Shown piece after piece: positions 52,808 to 63,951 of a DNA stretch of 64,000 bases. Numbering within the stretch: the stretch's first letter is position 1; each line of letters begins with the position of its first letter. Under the pieces are notes generated by a model, which did no database searches, had not been told where the DNA came from, and saw only the letters and a program-made list of their open reading frames with translations. Source of the DNA: Neocallimastix lanati (nom. inval.) (Eukaryota > Neocallimastigomycota > Neocallimastigomycetes > Neocallimastigales > Neocallimastigaceae); assembly GCA_016946835.1 (NCBI GenBank), contig JACVTC010000015.1, positions 731,001 to 795,000 on the forward strand. The letters run 5' to 3'. Made by a program: the position numbers and the translations under genes.

Positions 52808-55162
52808 TTATTCATTCCCTATGCCCTCTACTAATAATTGAATTAAGGCATCATTTCCATTACGGCGTGCAACCATTAATGGTGTTTCTCCATCTTTATT
52901 TTCTTTATTTACATCTGCTCCATGTTTCAATAAATATTTAATTAAATCTATATCTTCATATTTGTGGATACAGGCTTTAAATAATGGGGTTTCACCTTGA
53001 TTATCTTCTCTATTAATATCTGCTCCATTTTCTACTAAAAATTCAATGAAATCCTTAATTTTATATTCGTAGATACAAGCTTTAATTAATAGTGTTTCCC
53101 CCTTATTATTTCTCTTATTTATATCTGCTCCATGTTCTATAAAACATTTAGTTAAATCCGTAGTTTTTACTCCTAAAACATAAAATAATGGGGTCTCTCC
53201 ATCCTCATCTTCTTTATTTACATCGGCTCCATGTTCTATTAAATATTCAACTATTTCTTTACTTCCATAAAGACATGCAAAAAATAATGGGGTTTGAGAA
53301 TCATAATCTTCTTTATTTACGTCGGCTCCAAGTTCTACTAAATATCTAATTAAATCTTTATTATTAAAAATGCATGCCTTTGATAATAGTGTCGTTCCAT
53401 ATTTATTTCCTTTATTTATATCTGCTCCAAGTTGTTCTATTAAATAATTAATTAAACTTTTATTTAAATTTTCATGGGAGTTGACCATAAATAGTGGTGT
53501 TTCCCCCTTATTATTTTCTTTATTTACATCGGCGCCTTGTTCCACTAAATATTTAATTAAATCTACATCGGCATCTTCTTTGACACAGGCTTTAAATAAT
53601 GGGGTTTCTCCCTTATTATTTTCTTTATTTACCTCTGCTCCAAGCTCAATTAAGAATCTAACTAACTCTTCATCTCCATCAAGGCATGCATGAAATAATA
53701 CGGTATTACCATACCTATTTTCTTTATTTATATCTGCTCCAATTTCAACTAAAAATCTAATTATATCTTTATATCTATAATGATATACATAAAGCAATGG
53801 GGTTGTAGCATAACAATTCTCTTTATTTAAATCGGCTCCAATTTCTACTAAAAATCTAATAAACCTTTTATTTTTATCATAACATGGAGAAAATAATATA
53901 ATATCCCCAGTTTTATCTTCTATATTTATATCTGCTCCACTTTTCACTAAATATTTAATTAAATTAGTGTTTACAATTCCATTGGTGGTGCATGCCTTAA
54001 ATAATGGCGTTTTCCCTTCATTATTTTCTTTATTTACATCCGCGCCATGTTCCACTAAATATTTAATAAAATCTAAATTTGCTTTTTTTTTTTCGTTGAC
54101 ACAGACTTTAAATAACGGTGTTTCCCCCTCATTATTTTTTTTATTTATATCTGCTCCAAGTTCCATTAAAATGCCAACTAAATCTTCATTTTCTTCATAA
54201 CAGGCATAAAATAATGCTGTTTCACCCTTATTATTTTCCTTATTTATATCTGCTCCAAGTTCCATTAAATATGTAATTAAACCTTTATCCACTTTTTTTT
54301 TCGTACATGCTTTAAATAATGCTGTTTCACCCTTAGTATTTTCCTTATTAATATCTGCTCCATGTTCCACTAAATATTTAATTATATTTTCATATTTTGT
54401 ATCACAGATATAAAATAACACCGTCTCACCATCCTTATTTTCTTTATGTATATCTACTCCAAGTTTTATTAAATATTCAACTAAATCTTTATTTCCACTA
54501 AGGCATGCATCAAAAAATGGCGTTTTACCAAAACTATTTTCCTTATTTATATCTAAACCATGTTCTATCAAATATAAAACTAAATCTTTATTTCCACTAA
54601 GGCATGCATCAAATAATACCGTTGAACCATAATAATCTTCTTTATTTATATTTAATCCATGTTCTACAAAATATTCAACTAATTCTTTATTTCCACTACG
54701 ACATGCATGAAATAATGGCGTTTTACCAAGATAATTCTCTTTATTTATATCGATTCCATGGACAATTAAATATTGAATTAAATGTTTCTTTTTATCAAGA
54801 ATTACCTGATTTAAAAAGTCTGTATTATTTTTTATACCTTTCATTGATTTAATTTCGAATTTATTATTAGAAATGTGATGTTCTAAATTCTCTTTTGAAA
54901 TACTTTGCTTATTTTTATATTTAAAAAGTAACTCCTTAATAAATTCATTATTGTAAAAATTCATATTATTAAAAATAATATTTAATAATTTATTATTATT
55001 ATCTTCTATAAATCTTTTTATGAGGGCAGAAGAAATTAAATCATCTTTATTAATTTTTAATATAAATTTTAAGACTTCTGAAGTAAACTCATTATTGTTA
55101 TATGTTTCTAATGCAATATCTCTCTTCGTTTTAATTTTATTTTTATTATCTTGAACGGACAT
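52808..55162 (-). CDS. Ankyrin-repeat protein, array copy 8 (784 aa, first gene of the array in transcription sense)
   Basis: About 19 ankyrin repeats and the cap (LLVEGIGNE). Probably closest to the ancestral form: one three-repeat module (MVNSHENLNKSLINYL), all the repeats that inner copies have lost (SGADINIEDKTG, IGADLNKENCYA, FIEHGADINKRNNKG, NGADINREDNQG), and no LINE in its 3' flank. Private repeats include HGLDINKENSFG. Start MSVQDNKNKIKTKRDIALE at 55162, with the usual short T-rich leader. Its 5' flank diverges from the other copies beyond ~170 bp, because the copia-like remnant is absent there. Confidence 0.85.
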   Translation of the reverse strand: MSVQDNKNKIKTKRDIALETYNNNEFTSEVLKFILKINKDDLISSALIKRFIEDNNNKLLNIIFNNMNFYNNEFIKELLFKYKNKQSISKENLEHHISNNKFEIKSMKGIKNNTDFLNQVILDKKKHLIQYLIVHGIDINKENYLGKTPLFHACRSGNKELVEYFVEHGLNINKEDYYGSTVLFDACLSGNKDLVLYLIEHGLDINKENSFGKTPFFDACLSGNKDLVEYLIKLGVDIHKENKDGETVLFYICDTKYENIIKYLVEHGADINKENTKGETALFKACTKKKVDKGLITYLMELGADINKENNKGETALFYACYEENEDLVGILMELGADINKKNNEGETPLFKVCVNEKKKANLDFIKYLVEHGADVNKENNEGKTPLFKACTTNGIVNTNLIKYLVKSGADINIEDKTGDIILFSPCYDKNKRFIRFLVEIGADLNKENCYATTPLLYVYHYRYKDIIRFLVEIGADINKENRYGNTVLFHACLDGDEELVRFLIELGAEVNKENNKGETPLFKACVKEDADVDLIKYLVEQGADVNKENNKGETPLFMVNSHENLNKSLINYLIEQLGADINKGNKYGTTLLSKACIFNNKDLIRYLVELGADVNKEDYDSQTPLFFACLYGSKEIVEYLIEHGADVNKEDEDGETPLFYVLGVKTTDLTKCFIEHGADINKRNNKGETLLIKACIYEYKIKDFIEFLVENGADINREDNQGETPLFKACIHKYEDIDLIKYLLKHGADVNKENKDGETPLMVARRNGNDALIQLLVEGIGNE

Positions 55163-55343
55163 TTTTTTTTATTATAATTATTATTATAGTTTTAATATAA
55201 ATAGTTAATAATTTTGTTGGTATTTAATATTTTTTTAGAAATAAAAATTACTACAGTTATATATATATATATTTTTTATAATAATATAAATAATAATAAT
55301 AATTAATATTAATTAATAATATTATTGGTAATATAATTAAAAA

Positions 55344-55362
55344 GGACATACTAGTTATGTCC
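55344..55362. repeat. Perfect 7-bp-arm palindrome at the site where the other units carry the copia-like remnant
   Basis: GGACATACTAGTTATGTCC: arms GGACATA/TATGTCC with a 5-bp centre. Its left side matches the flank of the right-hand motif of the remnants (AATATAATTAAAAAGG) and its right side matches the end of the left-hand motif (TAGTTATGTCC). It therefore looks like either the empty site or a recombined single copy. Confidence 0.55.
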
Positions 55363-56478
55363 GATTTAAAAAAAAAAATTTTTTTTTTATTTTTTTTTTT
55401 TTTATTAATTTTATTGGTATTTATATATATTCATTATTATTAAAATTGTTCAAAGTTGTGGGTTCAGATCACGAAGATAATACGTATTATATATTTATTT
55501 AATATCTTTTTTTATTTATTATTATTAATAATAATACATTTCTATAATTTTTTTTTTCATTTCCGAAAGACAAGAAAAACACAAAACAAAAGCAATAATA
55601 AAAATTAATTAAACTATAAAAACTATATACAAATAAAGTTGTAATTAATGAGGCTTAATGTGACGTATTAGATATGTTATGCATAATGTTCATATGATAT
55701 TACTAATAATGTGATATTCTTTATGTTGTAGCTGGTTTAATAAGTGTATTTGAGTTATTAATAATTTTTATTAATATTTATTTTATAATTACAATATTAT
55801 TTCTACTAAAGAAAAACAAAACAAGAATAAGAATTAATATTAATTATACTGTAAAGTATTAATAATATATAATTATTATAAATAAATATATATATATATA
55901 ATATATATATATAAATAAATAATAATATTTTAATATGAATAATATATAAATAATATAAACTATTATATTAATTATATATACTTTAATAATTATAAACTTT
56001 AATAATTTAAAATAAGAAGTATAATTTAATATTTAAGAAATATATATAAGGAATATAAATAATATATACAAAATATAAATAATATAAAATATAAATAATA
56101 ATATAAAATATATAATAATATAAATTATTATAAATAATAAGATATAAATTTAATATCTGAATATACAAATATTCAAATATACAAATATGTTGCTACACAT
56201 ATTTGTTTTATATCACTAATACTTTACAAAAATTTAGTATAATATAAAACTTTAATAAAGTTTTATATTTTACTATTTATACTCTAGAGACATAGATACT
56301 ACGAATACTATAGAAATCATATATAAGTTAAAATTAAAACATATACAATAACTAAAAAAAAAAAAAAAATTAATTTAAAAAAAAAAGTCTTATTTTGGAG
56401 TCATTAATCATTTTATAATAATAAAATAAATAATAGCAGTATATTGAAATTTAATAATAAAAAAAATAATGAATAATA

Positions 56479-56560
<82 letters not shown>

Positions 56561-56901
56561 GTGGTATTGGTGCTAATAAAAAATAATAATAGTAATAGTA
56601 ATCATAATAAAAATGCTATAATATTACTGTTATCTTTAATTTTTATTAATATCAATAAAAATAAAAAAAATTAAAAGTTTTAAAATAATTAATTATAGCA
56701 ATAAAAGAAATATAGAAGCTGAATTTTAAATTATATTCATATATACATATATATATCTAATATTCAATTCCATTCTACTATTATGAATATAATTTTTATT
56801 TGAAATCCTTTATTGCCAATATTAATACATTTTTAATATTACCAATTATCTATATTAATAGAATAGAATACTAAATAAATGAAAAAAAAAAAAAAAAAAA
56901 A

Positions 56902-56939
<38 letters not shown>

Positions 56940-57824
56940 ATAGAATATTACATAAACGTATGATATATTTATTAGATAAATAAACAAAATATTAAATAAA
57001 TAACAAAAATATTTGATTATAAGTATGTTAAATATTACATATAAATAAATAAATAAATAAAATGTATAATGAAATATATAAAATATTAAATAAATAGAAT
57101 ATTAAATAAATAAATAAATACTATAGATAAAAAATTTTCTAATTATTGTATATTTAATGTATATTTTTTTTTTTATTTCTATTTAATAGTTATTAAATAT
57201 ATACTTTTTTTTTTGTTTCTTTTTTTTTTCTTTTATGTAATAATTATCTATATATTGGATAATTAATATCTATAGATATTAATTAATATATTATTCTTTT
57301 TTCTTAAAAATAAAAAAAAAGAAAAAGCTAATTATTTATATTTTTGTTAAATATAATTATATTTAAAATAAAAAAAAAAAAAAAAAAAGATCTTTTTTAA
57401 AAATATTATGTTTTAATAAAATTAAAAATAATATATATATATAATTTATATATAAAAATGTTCTTTTTCTTTTATGATTATATATATATATATATTGTTT
57501 TTAAATGATCTTTTTTAAAAATATTATGTTATAATAAAATTAAAAATAGTATATATATTTAATTTATATATAAAAATGTTCTTTTTCTTTTATAGTTATA
57601 TATATAAATAATATTTTTTTCTCTATAACAAAACTTTTTTTTTATATTTTATTTTATTTCATTATTATTATTGTTATGATGATGATAATTGAAGATATTA
57701 TTAATGAAATTATCTGATAATAAATTTGATGATATGATATGTTTATTATTTTTATTATTTTTATTGATAATATTAATTATTGATATTGATATTAAATAAA
57801 TATTTTACAATTTTTCATTTTTAT
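55363..57824. repeat. Right edge of the array and low-complexity DNA
   Basis: 55640-56400 is A/T-rich with no gene. From about 56370 the unit spacer resumes (TATTTTGGAGTCATTAATCA, TATTGAAATTTAATAATAA), followed by (TAA)n at 56470-56565 and GAATACTAAATAAATGAAAA, so array homology extends to at least 56.9 kb without a further gene. At 57385-57610 a ~125 bp segment (ATCTTTTTTAAAAATATTAT to TTCTTTTTCTTTTAT) occurs twice in tandem. The last 200 bp are the 3' flank of the SDR gene. Confidence 0.65.
55457..55473 (+). other. tRNA T-arm-like fragment
   Basis: TGTGG-GTTCAGA-TCACG forms a 5-bp stem (two G-U pairs) with a 7-base loop resembling the GTTCRA T-loop box, in otherwise A/T-only DNA. No acceptor stem, D-arm or anticodon arm is found in place. 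It may be a tRNA relic or chance. Confidence 0.15.
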
Positions 57825-59033
57825 TTAATAAAAAACTTGCATCACTTTTTGATCCCCTTTGACAATATTATTTTTTTCAATGATAGCTTTATCAAAAGCA
57901 ATTAATTTTTTAGCATTTTTTAATAATCCAATGGGCTTCAGAGGTTCGAGGTGACAATCTCTGTAGTAGTCCCCATTTGATAATTTATCCCAATCCATAT
58001 AACAGCAATGGAGAGTGGTTTGAGCTCCTGTCACATTATCCTTAAAACAAAGCCATCGATAGGGGCTTTGGAAAAAATCTCTCCAATACCAATAGAAGGA
58101 ATGACTTTCTATTTCTCTAAAAAAATGATTATTAATAAATCCCGGATGAACGGAGACAACCTTAACATTATTCACCGCCTTCTCTTTACAAAAATTTTTT
58201 AAGTACTGAGATAAATGAACCCCTGCTAACTTTGATAATATATAAGTTTTCATCCAGTTGTAGTTCTTTTTATTCCAAGAAAAATCTAAATTAGAGTCTG
58301 AAGTAAATTCATTCAACGTTTCTTCCTTTATTCTTTTATATTTTGTGGTGACAACATTAATAATTCTACCTTTTTCATTAAAACTATCCAATAGAAGAAA
58401 GGAAAGAATTAAATGACCCAAATGATTTGTATAGTAAGTCAACTCAATTCCATCACTTACGGTAAAATTTTGAAAACATGATCCGGCATTGTTGATTAAA
58501 ATATCAATTTTCCCGTATTTTAATTTTACTTGTTCCACCACATATTTAATACTTTCATAATTGGTTAAATCTAAAGGTATATGAACGAATCGAGAATTAA
58601 GAGTACCATTAATATTATTACTATTAGTATTACTATTGTCATTTTTATTTGAATTTGTATTTATATTTGTATTTTTATTTGTATTTGTATTTGTATTTGT
58701 ATCTTTATCTGAATCTAAATCTGTATTTATATTTATTTCTGTATCTGTATTTGAATTTGTATTGATAGTATTACTTTTCAAAATATTTTCAATAACGGTT
58801 TTAGCTTTAACTTTATTTCTTGAGGTAACAATAACGGTGGCACCTTGTCTTAATAGATCCTTAGCGGTTTCAAGGCCAATACCACGAGTTCCACCTGTGA
58901 TAAGGACAACTTTTCCATCCATAGAATGAGTTAAATTGGTCATTGGGCCGTTAAATTTTTTAACGATGAGAATGATAAGTATCAAAACTAAAAGAATTGA
59001 TAGTAAGATAATCAGGCCTATATTTAAAGACAT
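57825..59033 (-). CDS. Membrane-anchored short-chain dehydrogenase/reductase (retinol-dehydrogenase-like)
   Basis: The protein has 402 aa. Residues 5-25 are a strongly hydrophobic N-terminal anchor followed by KK, typical of ER or lipid-droplet SDRs. The Rossmann fold starts at 41: cofactor-binding TGGTRGIG (46-53), SRN at 71-73 (an Arg that favours NADP), PLDLTN (153-158), NNAG (181-184), NHLGH (203-207) and catalytic YILSK (Tyr264, Lys268), then HPGFI. The usual catalytic Ser region reads VVTTKYK (227-233), so Thr may stand in for Ser. It belongs to the RDH11-14/WW-oxidoreductase type of SDR, probably reducing or oxidising a lipid-like alcohol; the substrate is not deducible. Residues 88-143 are an Asn/Thr/Asp-rich insertion between beta3 and the DLTN strand, encoded by a degenerate microsatellite; without it the length would be ~345, normal for the family. 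Intronless, no clear link to neighbours. Confidence 0.88.
   Translation of the reverse strand: MSLNIGLIILLSILLVLILIILIVKKFNGPMTNLTHSMDGKVVLITGGTRGIGLETAKDLLRQGATVIVTSRNKVKAKTVIENILKSNTINTNSNTDTEININTDLDSDKDTNTNTNTNKNTNINTNSNKNDNSNTNSNNINGTLNSRFVHIPLDLTNYESIKYVVEQVKLKYGKIDILINNAGSCFQNFTVSDGIELTYYTNHLGHLILSFLLLDSFNEKGRIINVVTTKYKRIKEETLNEFTSDSNLDFSWNKKNYNWMKTYILSKLAGVHLSQYLKNFCKEKAVNNVKVVSVHPGFINNHFFREIESHSFYWYWRDFFQSPYRWLCFKDNVTGAQTTLHCCYMDWDKLSNGDYYRDCHLEPLKPIGLLKNAKKLIAFDKAIIEKNNIVKGDQKVMQVFY
58612..58770 (-). repeat. Hexanucleotide-type microsatellite inside the SDR gene
   Basis: Imperfect AAT-ACA/AAT-ACT-type units encode (Asn-Thr)n with Asp and Lys substitutions (residues about 88-141). 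The frame is kept because the period is a multiple of three. Length polymorphism between alleles is likely. Confidence 0.75.
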
Positions 59034-59182
59034 TCTAGAGGAGAAACAAAAATAAAGTTTAAAAATTAAATAAAATGAAAATTCAAATTAAGTATTAACA
59101 AATTATTAACAAATTATTATTATTATTATTTTTTTTTATAAGTAAATATTGTTTTTAATAAATAATTTTATATATATATATA

Positions 59183-59236
<54 letters not shown>

Positions 59237-59874
59237 GGAAATTTTAACTCTGATTTTTTTGAATTTTGAATTTTTGAAATTTAAATTTTCAAATTTTAAA
59301 GTTTTGAAATTTTAAATATTTAAAGATAAAAAAAAAAAAAAGATTTTATATATATATATATATTTTTATTAGTGTTGCTATTTGATATTACTAATTTTTT
59401 TAAAATATATATATATGTATATATGTTATAAAAAAAATTTTTTTTTTTTTTAATTTTTGAATGTTGCTTTAAAGATAATAGTACTTTTTATAATTTTTAA
59501 AAAATATATATATTATAAAAATACATTATAATTTTGAAATGTCATAAAAGCTTAAACTTTTTTTTTACATTTCTTATAATGTTTCTGTAATTCTTTTTTT
59601 TTTTAAAAAAAAAAAAAAATAATAATAGTTATTATTAATTATATATAAAGTTATATTTCTTTTTTTTTTTTTTATTTTTTAAAAAAAGAAAAAATATAAT
59701 ACTAAAATAGTAAAATAAAGAACCTATATATTAACATTAATAGAAAAAAAAAATTTAGTTCTAAAGTCCACTATCATATAAAATAATAAGCTTTTTTTTT
59801 TTTTTTTTTTATCTTTCATATATCAAAATATTTCCTTTAATTATTAAAATTATTTATTTTTTTATTTTTTATTT

Positions 59875-59919
<45 letters not shown>

Positions 59920-60172
59920 TTTTTAATCTTTTTATTATCTTTTATAATTAAAAATTTTAAAGTTTAGTGATTCCTCATAAACTTTTTAACCATAAAAGTG
60001 TTTTTTTAATATGTATATATATGTATATACAAATGGAAAAAAAAAAAATAAAAATAAATAAATTAATCAATCAATAAATAAATAAATAAATGAATAAAAT
60101 AATAATAATATTAAAATATTTATAATATTATTTAATTTGAATAATTTTAATATTTTAACTTTTTTTTTTTAT

Positions 60173-60228
<56 letters not shown>

Positions 60229-61070
60229 GTGAAAAGTGATACAATTTTGTAATAATAATATGTCTATTTAATTATTCAATTATTTATTATTATTATTATT
60301 ATTATTATTTAATTATTTATTATTTATTATTATTATTATTATTTATTATTATTATTATTACTACTATTATTACTATTTTTTATTATTATTTATTATTTAT
60401 TATTAATAAGAATGAAATAAATGAATTAATAAATTATTGAGATTTAATTTTATTTTATATATAACTATTATTGTATATTCATTTTCTTTTTTTTTTTCTA
60501 TTTTCTTTTACTTTAATAAAAATAAAGTAAAATATTAAAATAAACTATTTATATAAATTACAAATAAATAAATAAATAATAAATAATAATAATTATAATA
60601 ATAAATATTTTTTAATTAAATATTCAAAATTCAAAAAATTCAACTTTTTTTTTTAAAGATTCAAATATTAAAAAAAGAAAAATATTTTATTATTATAATT
60701 ATGATTATTCCTAAATATGTATATATTAAAATTTATTAAAATATTAGTATAAAAATTTTCTTTTTTCAATAACTAGAATATGAATAATTAAAATAATTAA
60801 TTAATTAAATAATTTATGAAAATATTATTATTATTAGATTTTATTATTCCATTATTCCATTATTATTATTATTCCATTATTCCATTATTATTATTCAATT
60901 ATTATTATTATTATTTATTATTTTTATTATTATTCAATTATTCGGTTATTATTCAATTATTCAATTATTATTATTATTATTTAATTATTTTTATTTCAAT
61001 ATTTAAATGATTTATTCATATTCATTTATTTATTTATTAATTGGTTTTATTATTATTTAGTTTAAATTAC
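59034..61070. repeat. Low-complexity DNA with TTA, A and TA tracts
   Basis: (TTA)n at 59187-59235, (TA)n near 59170 and 59350, a T-run at 59791-59810, an A-run of about 42 at 59876-59917, (TAA)n at 60177-60225, TTATTA-type repeats at 60280-60400 and 60828-60985. No gene. The SDR promoter should lie just above 59034. Confidence 0.65.
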
Positions 61071-61076
61071 ATTTAA

Positions 61077-61127
61077 GGGGAGAGACTGGAGGCTCTATTT
61101 GTCCTCTCCTCTCATTAATCCCAGTCT
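61077..61127. ncRNA. GC-richer island with alternative stems, candidate structured RNA
   Basis: A ~55 bp block of mixed composition in otherwise pure A/T DNA. AGACTGG (61083-61089) pairs with CCAGTCT (61121-61127). Alternatively GGGGAGAG (61077-61084) pairs with CTCTCCTC (61104-61111). The two foldings exclude each other. No known RNA family is recognised, and either strand could be transcribed. Confidence 0.25.
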
Positions 61128-61135
61128 GAAAATAA

Positions 61136-62122
61136 AAGGTTAAATTAAAATCATTAAGAGAAGAAGAAGAAAAAAAAGAAAAAAATTATAGATAAAATTT
61201 AGATAAATTTATTAAATTTTAACTTTTGAAAAGAAAAAAAAAAAAAGAAAAAAAAAAAAAGAAACAATAATAAATAAAAGAAAAGAAAAAAGACACAAAA
61301 CTTCATTTAAATTGAAACAACATCTAAATTAAAGAAAATTAATTAAATAGTAGATAATTAAATAATATAATAATTAAATAATAAATAATAAATAATAAAT
61401 AGTAGATAATAAATAAATAGTAGATAATAAATAAATAGTAGATAATAAATAATAAATAATAAATAATTGAATGAAATAAATAATAAATAATAAATAATAA
61501 ATAATAATAATAATAATAAATAATAAATAATAAATAATAAATAAATAATTGAATAATAAATAATAATAAATAATAAATAATAAATAATAAAATAATAAAT
61601 AATAAAAAATAAAAAATAAATAATAAATAATAAATAATAAATAATAAATAATAAATAATAAATAATAATAAAAATAATAAATAATAATAAAAATAATAAA
61701 TAATAATAAAAATAATAAATAATAATAAAAATAATAAATAATAATAAAAATAATAAATAATAATAAAAATAATATATATATAATAAATAATTTAAATAAT
61801 AAAAAAAAGTTTACTATTTTTATTTTTTATTTTTCTATTTTTTTTTTTTTCTTTTTTTTTAAGAATTTTCTATTAAATAGATGTTTGATCGATCATAAAA
61901 TATAATTTTAAAGAATATAAAGTTTAGCAATTATATTCTCTAAAAATAATAATATTTCATATTCAAAGAAAAACAGAAGATAAAAATAAAAAATGTATAT
62001 TTATATATAATAATAATAATAATTATTATTTAAATAAATATCAAATATAATAATAAAAAAAAAAAAAAAAAAAAGAATTTGAAAATTCTATTATATATAT
62101 TTTATCGATATTATAAAAAAAA
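61136..62122. repeat. AATAAAT-type satellite and A-rich DNA
   Basis: 61360-61790 is a tandem array: first TAGATAATAAATAAA units (61380-61450), then a 7-bp AATAAAT array, then a ~19 bp unit (AAAAATAATAAATAATAAT) repeated about six times near 61665-61770. The 7-mer is the reverse complement of the ATTTATT arrays at 10.4 and 63.1 kb. The rest is A-rich with no gene. Confidence 0.8.
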
Positions 62123-62245
62123 GTGCTGAGGTTCTCTGGAAGGGGAAATCTTATATAATAAAGATGATATTACAGCCTGTAGAGGATTAGGGAACTTCTA
62201 ACAGATAAAAGACTAGTCAATCTCTCTTCTAACTTTCTAAAATAT
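62123..62245. ncRNA. GC-richer island with a 9-bp stem, candidate structured RNA
   Basis: About 110 bp with clearly higher G+C than the surroundings and no ORF in any frame. GAGGTTCTC (62128-62136) can pair with GGGAACTTC (62190-62198) over 9 bp, with a TCTT/AAGA inner stem (62149-62164) and a small CAGCCTG fold. After the stem comes AGATAA (62204-62209), which fits the ANANNA box H pattern, but the second hairpin and ACA box are not convincing. The identity is unknown: a snoRNA or another housekeeping RNA is possible. Confidence 0.3.
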
Positions 62246-63090
62246 ATATATATAATTATTATATAATAATTATTATATCTCCAATTTTATATGAAGTTGT
62301 TTTGATTATTATTTTTTTTTTTTCAGTTTTTTAGTTTTTTTAGTTTTTTTCAATTTTTTATTTTTAACATACAAAAAATAAAATAAAATAAAGATTAAAG
62401 ATTATAAAGTTAAAAAATTAAAATCTTTTATAATTTTTAAGCTTTTTTTTTTTTTTTTTTATTTTTAACATTATTTAAATCTTTTCTATTCTTTTATCTT
62501 CATAAAATAGCATCAAAATTTTTAATACATTTCAAATTATAACAAAAGAAAAAATTTTATTTTTTAATCAATGGATAAGCATATGAGCATACATAATTGG
62601 TTTTAAGAATTTCAACAAACTATAATTAATTCCTTCACTTTTTTCAAAAAATAAAAATAAAGATAAAATAAAACAAAATTATAGATATTATAAATAAAAA
62701 TGAAAATAAAGAATAAAGATAAAATAAAACAAAATTATATATTATATAAGTGTCAAATACTCTAAATTATAAACTATAAAAATGCTTATTGAACTAATAG
62801 TTTACTATTTTATATAAAGATATATCCTATTATTATTATACTAATTTAAATTTTTTTTTTTTTCTCATTTTTCTATTTTGAATTTTAACCTTTTTTTTTT
62901 TCTATATTTAATTTAATTATTAAATTAAAAAGTTTATTTTATATTATAAATTATTTTAATTATTATTATTATTTTTTTCTATTATTGTTCTTTGTGATAA
63001 TTATTTTTCTTTTATTAATTATTAATTTTTTAAATAAATTAATACACAATAATATTCTACTTATTCAATTAATTATTATTTAAATTTTAT
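62246..63090. other. A/T-rich intergenic DNA
   Basis: T-runs at 62442-62460 and 62847-62863, and a duplicated AAAGATAAAATAAAACAAAA word at 62659 and 62716 (offset 57 bp). No gene seen. Confidence 0.6.
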
Positions 63091-63700
63091 TATTAATTAT
63101 TTATTATTTATTATTATTATTATTTATTATTTATTATTTATTATTTATTATTTATTATTTATTATTTATTATTTATTATTTATTATTTATTATTTATTAT
63201 TTATTATTTATTATTTATTATTTATTATTTATTATTTATTATTTATTATTTATTATTTATTATTTATTATTTATTATTTATTATTTATTATTTATTATTT
63301 ATTATTTATTATTTATTATTTATTATTTATTATTTATTATTTATTATTTATTATTTATTATTTATTATTTAATTATTTATTATTTATTATTTAAATTTTA
63401 TTATTTATTATTTATTATTGATTATTGATTATTGATTATTTATTATTCAATTATTTATTATTTATTATTTATTATTTAATTATTTATTATTTATTATTTA
63501 AATTTTATTATTTATTATTTATTATTGATTATTGATTATTGATTATTGATTATTGATTATTCAATTATTTATTATTCAATTATTGATTATTTATTATTTA
63601 TTATTTAATTATTGATTATTTATTATTTATTATAATTTATTATTCAATTATTTATTCTTTATTATTTATTATTTATTAATAAATATCTTTTTATCATTTT
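63091..63700. repeat. Long 7-bp ATTATTT satellite
   Basis: An almost perfect ATTATTT 7-mer run from about 63120 to 63370, then a degenerate part with TATTGATTATTGATT and TCAATTATTTATT variants to about 63670. Same family as the array at 10.4-10.9 kb. Confidence 0.9.
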
Positions 63701-63951
63701 TTATTTATTATTTAATAATAAATACTCTTTTTACTATTTATTATTAATTAATTAATTTTTTATTTATTTATTTGAAACTATTCAATTTTAACCCTATTAG
63801 ACCATTAATCCTACCACTACCATCCAATTTCTTTTTTTTTTTTTTTTTTAGATTAGGAATAAACTTTATTTAATAACTTTTATTAAAAAAAAATATATGA
63901 AAATAGAATACATCGAAAAAAAACTTTTTTTTTTACATTAATATTAAAAAA

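Noticed and set aside
22103-55162. CRISPR-like regular repeats
   Set aside because: The periodicity is 99 or 306-318 bp and in-frame ankyrin coding; the genome is eukaryotic.
62123-62245. Telomerase RNA, because the minus strand contains CCCTAATCC
   Set aside because: Not a clean 1.5-repeat template and no pseudoknot or other conserved element is visible.
63091-63700. Telomeric repeat
   Set aside because: The unit is ATTATTT, not TTAGGG-like, and similar arrays occur internally at 10.4 and 61.4 kb.
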